Below, in pieces: positions 6,120 to 6,196 of a stretch of 6,196 nt of DNA. How positions within the stretch are numbered: the first letter of the stretch is position 1; each line of letters opens with the position of its first letter. Position numbers and translations under genes: made by a program. The stretch lies in the NCBI GenBank assembly GCA_016183885.1, contig JACPDS010000033.1, forward strand, positions 1 to 6,196, in the 5' to 3' direction. Source of the stretch: Armatimonadota bacterium. Its GTDB lineage: Bacteria > Vulcanimicrobiota > JACPDS01. The notes beneath the pieces were generated by a model that searched no databases, was not told the DNA's origin, and worked only from the letters and a program-made list of their open reading frames with translations.

Positions 6120-6196
6120 ATGAAAAAAATCGGCATTTTAGGAGGCACTTTTAATCCTGTTCATTTTGGACATTTGCGTCTAGCTCAAGAATCGCA
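6120..6196 (+). CDS. nadD: Nicotinate-nucleotide adenylyltransferase (NadD), N-terminal fragment
   Basis: Only 25 codons are inside the window; the gene continues past the right edge. The start MKKIGILGGTFNPVHFGHLRLAQES is the nucleotidyltransferase signature: the GGTFxPxHxGH motif with G8-G9-T10-F11 and the HxGH pair H15/H18, which bind ATP. NadD makes deamido-NAD from nicotinate mononucleotide and ATP. The related coenzyme A enzyme CoaD has a similar start (PGTFDPxTxGH), but GGTFNPVHFGH is the NadD form. The ATG is placed by the family's usual N-terminus; no Shine-Dalgarno lies within 12 nt (AGGAAAG at 6083-6089 is about 30 nt away). The reading frame stays open back to a TAA at 6072-6074 but has no other start codon. 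Confidence 0.88.
   Translation, partial: MKKIGILGGTFNPVHFGHLRLAQES

Overview
The window is AT-rich (roughly 30% GC by eye) and reads as chromosome from an uncultivated Gram-negative (diderm) bacterium. LptD, apolipoprotein N-acyltransferase and an outer-membrane-type lipoprotein require an outer membrane with LPS. The wording of the NadD start and of the MFS protein resembles Candidatus Omnitrophota and related lineages, but that placement comes from memory of the families and is tentative.

Layout, left to right: (1) 1-927 (+), the C-terminal two thirds of an MFS transporter. (2) 928-1387, a gene-free stretch that is the least ordinary part of the window. It holds a perfect 23-bp-arm palindrome (980-1028) and a composite inverted repeat (1143-1288) enclosing two inverted GTAG-headed GC-rich hairpins, the layout of a REP doublet/BIME. 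(3) 1388-1804 (+), a small lysine-rich protein of unknown function with a clear Shine-Dalgarno. (4) 1864-3243 (-), Lnt with a complete catalytic domain but an odd 5' end: no ATG/GTG/TTG in frame upstream of an internal TTG, and an ATG one base out of frame. (5) 3289-3975 (+), an orphan lipoprotein, apparently transcribed leaderless from a promoter shared back-to-back with lnt. (6) 3987-6020 (-), LptD. (7) 6120-6196 (+), the first 25 codons of NadD.

The genes alternate in strand from 1864 onward, so there is no long operon. Lnt (third acyl chain on lipoproteins), the lipoprotein (a likely Lnt substrate) and LptD (LPS insertion in the outer membrane) form a loose envelope-biogenesis neighbourhood. 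NadD is housekeeping NAD synthesis. I see no defence system, CRISPR array, tRNA, rRNA or intact transposase. The most unusual signals are the palindromic repeats at 980-1288 and the anomalous lnt start.
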